In this document: positions 6,866 through 8,398 of the stretch, piece after piece
Layout: each line of letters starts with the position of its first letter
How positions within the stretch are numbered: the first letter of the stretch is position 1
Origin: Planctomycetota bacterium
GTDB taxonomy: Bacteria > Planctomycetota > Phycisphaerae > WQYP01
Assembly (NCBI GenBank): GCA_021826605.1
Contig: JAKAZF010000093.1
Coordinates: forward strand, 1-8,398
Direction: 5' to 3'
Length of the DNA: 8,398 nt
Translations under genes and position numbers: made by a program
Notes under the pieces: generated by a model
Seen by the model: only the letters and a program-made list of their open reading frames with translations
Databases searched by the model: none
What the model was told of the DNA's origin: nothing

Positions 6866-7381
6866 AGCCATCACGGTTTGCGTTGTAACGAGCAGATTCG
6901 CATCTCTCCGGTTCGCCTGATTAGCGAAAACGACGATCAAGTGGGAATTATTCCGCTGCTTGAGGCTCTGCGCCTCGCGCGGGAAGCGGGATTGGATCTC
7001 GTGGAAGTTTCCCCCATGGATAAGCCGCCGGTCTGTCGCGTCATGGACTACGGCAAGTGGAAGTATAAGCAGCGGAAAAAAGAGCAAAAATCCCACGCTG
7101 GTTCGCACGTTACGCAGCTTAAGGAATTGCGTATTCGCAGTGTTAAAATCGATGCTCATGATCGTGACACAACCATGAACAAAGCCCGAAAATTTTTGGA
7201 AGACGGCCACAAGGTCCAATTCAATCTTATGTTTCGGGGCCGTGAAATGGCTCACGTGGACCTTGGTCGAGGAATTCTGGATAAGATTCGCACCGACCTC
7301 GAAGAGGTATGCAAAACCGAACGCGACCCGAAACTTGAGGGCCGCCGGATGATCATGATATTGGCCCCGAAATCGCATTAA
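6863..7381 (+). CDS. infC: Translation initiation factor IF-3
   Basis: IF-3 binds the 30S subunit, keeps it apart from 50S and checks the start codon and initiator tRNA. The 172-residue protein has both domains. The N-terminal domain carries NEQIRISPVRLI (9-20), LDLVEVSP (44-51) and the signature PPVCRVMDYGKWKY (55-68). A basic linker (KYKQRKKEQK, 67-76) follows. The C-terminal domain carries LKELRIR (86-92), FRGREMAH (124-131) and KLEGRRMIMILAPK (157-170). Length and motifs are normal. The start is placed at ATT 6863 because of ribosome-binding-site spacing; TTG at 6857 would add two residues. The common downstream partners rpmI and rplT are absent: 300 bases of sparse sequence and an exported protein gene follow. 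Expression is probably from the promoter region at 6770-6798, with possible autogenous control through the rare start codon. Confidence 0.97.
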   Translation: MSHHGLRCNEQIRISPVRLISENDDQVGIIPLLEALRLAREAGLDLVEVSPMDKPPVCRVMDYGKWKYKQRKKEQKSHAGSHVTQLKELRIRSVKIDAHDRDTTMNKARKFLEDGHKVQFNLMFRGREMAHVDLGRGILDKIRTDLEEVCKTERDPKLEGRRMIMILAPKSH

Positions 7382-7399
7382 CTTCCTTGAGAAAGCGGC

Positions 7400-7421
7400 A
7401 AAACGTATTATCGGACGTTTT
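7400..7421 (+). terminator. Weak hairpin after infC
   Basis: AAAACGT (7400-7406) pairs with ACGTTTT (7415-7421) around an eight-base loop, starting 18 bases after the infC stop. The stem is AT-rich and the Ts belong to the stem rather than a separate tract, so it is a poor intrinsic terminator, though it is the only candidate found between infC and the next gene. Confidence 0.3.
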
Positions 7422-7477
7422 CAACGTGTGATAACCGTAATTTTAAATGAAAAATTAAACATTTTTGAATATTTCTG

Positions 7478-7506
7478 TTGACCCGCATCAACGGAGATTC
7501 TATTGT
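7478..7506 (+). promoter_or_regulatory. Predicted promoter in the infC to PEP-CTERM gap
   Basis: TTGACC (7478-7483, five of six) and TATTGT (7501-7506, four of six) are exactly 17 bases apart. A long A/T-tract segment (7437-7474) lies just upstream, where an UP element would sit. If used, it gives the PEP-CTERM gene a leader of about 175 bases. This would conflict with translation of the small ORF from 7505, whose ribosome binding site lies within the spacer. Confidence 0.45.
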
Positions 7507-7636
7507 GGTTATTAGAGAAACATCTGCCAGACGGGTGTGGTCGTTTCTGCGCCGCATTGCGGAGACAGCACCAATGCCAGTTTGGACTGATGCCTTGGTA
7601 GAGAAACTTTGCCGGAATTGTTTGAAATACCTGTAG
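7505..7636 (+). CDS. Possible 43-codon ORF, unknown
   Basis: A GTG at 7505 opens a 43-codon frame ending in TAG at 7634-7636. GGAG (7493-7496) lies eight bases before the GTG, a proper ribosome-binding spacing. An internal ATG at 7574 also has GGAG (7561-7564) nine bases upstream and gives a 20-residue version. The peptide is mixed and partly basic (ETSARRVWSFLRRIAE), with two cysteines as CRNC near the end and no recognised family. It lies 51 bases before the PEP-CTERM gene. A chance frame, a leader peptide or a gene remnant are all possible, and I would not rely on it without conservation data. Confidence 0.22.
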   Translation: MVIRETSARRVWSFLRRIAETAPMPVWTDALVEKLCRNCLKYL

Positions 7637-7687
7637 GGGGTATCGGCCGGCAGGTGACGGGATATTTATGGAAAGAGAGAAGGTTTT

Positions 7688-8308
7688 ATGCAACATGTGA
7701 AGTTATCATTACTTGGCTTCTGTTCCGCGGCTGTGCTCGTGGCCTGCGCCGGAACTTCGGCCATTCACGCATCGACTATCAGCGTGATTACCTTCAGTGA
7801 AAACGGCCCGGCGGCGTTCGTGAATTCTGGTTTGACCGCCAAGTCATTCTGGTCTATTGGGCATAATGGCGGTAGCTTTTCCAACTCAGGAAATAGTGCC
7901 TATTCATCGCAAACCGGAGGGGAAGTTGCTCCGGAAGAAGCCAATGTGCTTAACGAGAAACTGGCGACTTTTGTTGTAAATGAAGGCGGTAACAAAACAG
8001 CGGTGCCGCAATTTATTTCCGGCGGTCAGATGGTGCAGGTGGATAGCAATCAGGAATTTGTCAGTGAGTTGTTCGGCGGGGCCCAACAATCCGGAGCGGT
8101 GCCGTTTCACTATTCAGTGCCGCAAAATGCGCCTTATTATGTGCGAAGCTATAGTTTCTTGCCGCAATTTGGATTTCCGGCCACCGTGAATCCGACGCAT
8201 CAGGGATCGGTTAAAGTGACGGTGCCGACCCCGGAACCGGCTGCCTTGAGCCTCATGCTAATGGCAAGCCTGGGCTTGTTGTTGTTGCCCAAACGGCGAC
8301 GGGTTTGA
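7688..8308 (+). CDS. Exported PEP-CTERM-tagged protein of unknown function
   Basis: A 206-residue exported protein. The N-terminus is a signal peptide (MQHVKLSLLGFCSAAVLVAC) with possible cleavage after the HAS at 27-29. The C-terminus is a PEP-CTERM sorting tag: TPEPAA with PEP at 182-184, a hydrophobic helix to about residue 200, then PKRRRV. In bacteria with exosortase this tag is cut and the protein is released or anchored at the surface, often with exopolysaccharide; no exosortase gene lies here. The middle is rich in Ser, Gly and Asn (about 57-80) and matches no domain I know. Oddly, LVAC at 17-20 also fits a lipobox, so a lipoprotein form with Cys20 as first residue is conceivable. The start is supported by AGAAGG four bases before the ATG. 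Function cannot be assigned. Confidence 0.85.
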   Translation: MQHVKLSLLGFCSAAVLVACAGTSAIHASTISVITFSENGPAAFVNSGLTAKSFWSIGHNGGSFSNSGNSAYSSQTGGEVAPEEANVLNEKLATFVVNEGGNKTAVPQFISGGQMVQVDSNQEFVSELFGGAQQSGAVPFHYSVPQNAPYYVRSYSFLPQFGFPATVNPTHQGSVKVTVPTPEPAALSLMLMASLGLLLLPKRRRV

Positions 8309-8322
8309 AATTGTGTGCCCAT

Positions 8323-8350
8323 ATCGTCCATGCCTTGTCATGGACGATTT
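8323..8350 (+). terminator. Hairpin terminator after the PEP-CTERM gene
   Basis: ATCGTCCATG (8323-8332) pairs perfectly with CATGGACGAT (8339-8348) around a six-base loop, 14 bases after the stop codon. Only a short T run (8348-8350) follows, so termination may be partial. Because the stem is symmetric it could also act on transcripts from the other side. Confidence 0.65.
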
Positions 8351-8398
8351 ATGCGAATTGCTGCAACATTCGGCTTATTAAGGCGTTGGATATGATGA

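Larger units (their letters stand above)
7382..7687. other. Intergenic stretch between infC and the PEP-CTERM gene
   Basis: The 306 bases hold, in order, the weak hairpin after infC, an A/T-rich segment (7437-7476), the promoter candidate at 7478-7506 and the possible small ORF at 7505-7636. A small hairpin CCGC-ATT-GCGG falls around 7551-7561. The octamer AGAGAAAC occurs twice, near 7514 and 7600. No tRNA, riboswitch consensus or sigma-54 site was recognised. The stretch ends with the ribosome binding site AGAAGG, four bases before the ATG at 7688. Confidence 0.5.

Noticed and set aside
6848..7378. A 176-codon - strand frame opposite infC
   Set aside because: It is an exact shadow of infC, with no ribosome binding site at its start and no recognisable family.
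7439..7456. AATTTT / AAAATT hairpin after infC as a terminator
   Set aside because: The stem is six A-T pairs only and lies in an A/T-rich tract; it fits better as an UP-like region before the promoter candidate.
7520..7620. A possible sigma-54 site before the PEP-CTERM gene, sought because such genes are often RpoN-dependent
   Set aside because: No GG and GC pair at the right spacing also matched the flanking consensus bases.

Overview
The window looks like a chromosomal segment of a member of the PVC group, most likely Planctomycetota (Phycisphaerae-like). The grounds are a moderate to high GC content, a short secreted protein with a C-terminal PEP-CTERM sorting tag, a sorbosone-dehydrogenase-like secreted beta-propeller protein, and a bacterial-type pyrR/pyrB/argJ/infC set. 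The taxonomic call is inference; no rRNA or tRNA gene lies in the window. Most of the content is housekeeping or well-known families, and I do not see a new defence, mobile or CRISPR-like system.

Left part (1-2976, + strand): the tail of an unidentified gene; a bifunctional protein joining a SAM-dependent methyltransferase to a family 2 glycosyltransferase (211-1701); and a secreted PQQ-type sugar dehydrogenase-like beta-propeller protein (1756-2976). The last ends one base away from a convergent operon.

Middle part (2978-5737, - strand): a compact operon reading pyrR, pyrB, argJ. pyrR and pyrB overlap by the four bases ATGA, and argJ starts 16 bases after pyrB with a strong Shine-Dalgarno site. 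PyrB consumes carbamoyl phosphate and aspartate for pyrimidines, PyrR senses or salvages uracil nucleotides, and ArgJ makes ornithine, which accepts the other share of carbamoyl phosphate. The operon therefore sits at the pyrimidine/arginine branch point. A strong hairpin-plus-T-tract terminator (5812-5842) separates it from the gene upstream.

Right part (5884-8398): a Bax inhibitor-1 (YccA/YbhL-type) membrane protein on the - strand and infC (translation initiation factor IF-3) on the + strand diverge from a shared promoter region (6613-6862). The infC ribosome binding site fits an AUU start codon far better than the nearby UUG, matching the known AUU autoregulation of infC in other bacteria. 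infC is not followed by rpmI-rplT. Next comes about 300 bases with a good promoter candidate and a possible 43-codon ORF, then the PEP-CTERM protein gene (7688-8308) with its own terminator hairpin. The last 48 bases (8351-8398) show nothing I can assign.
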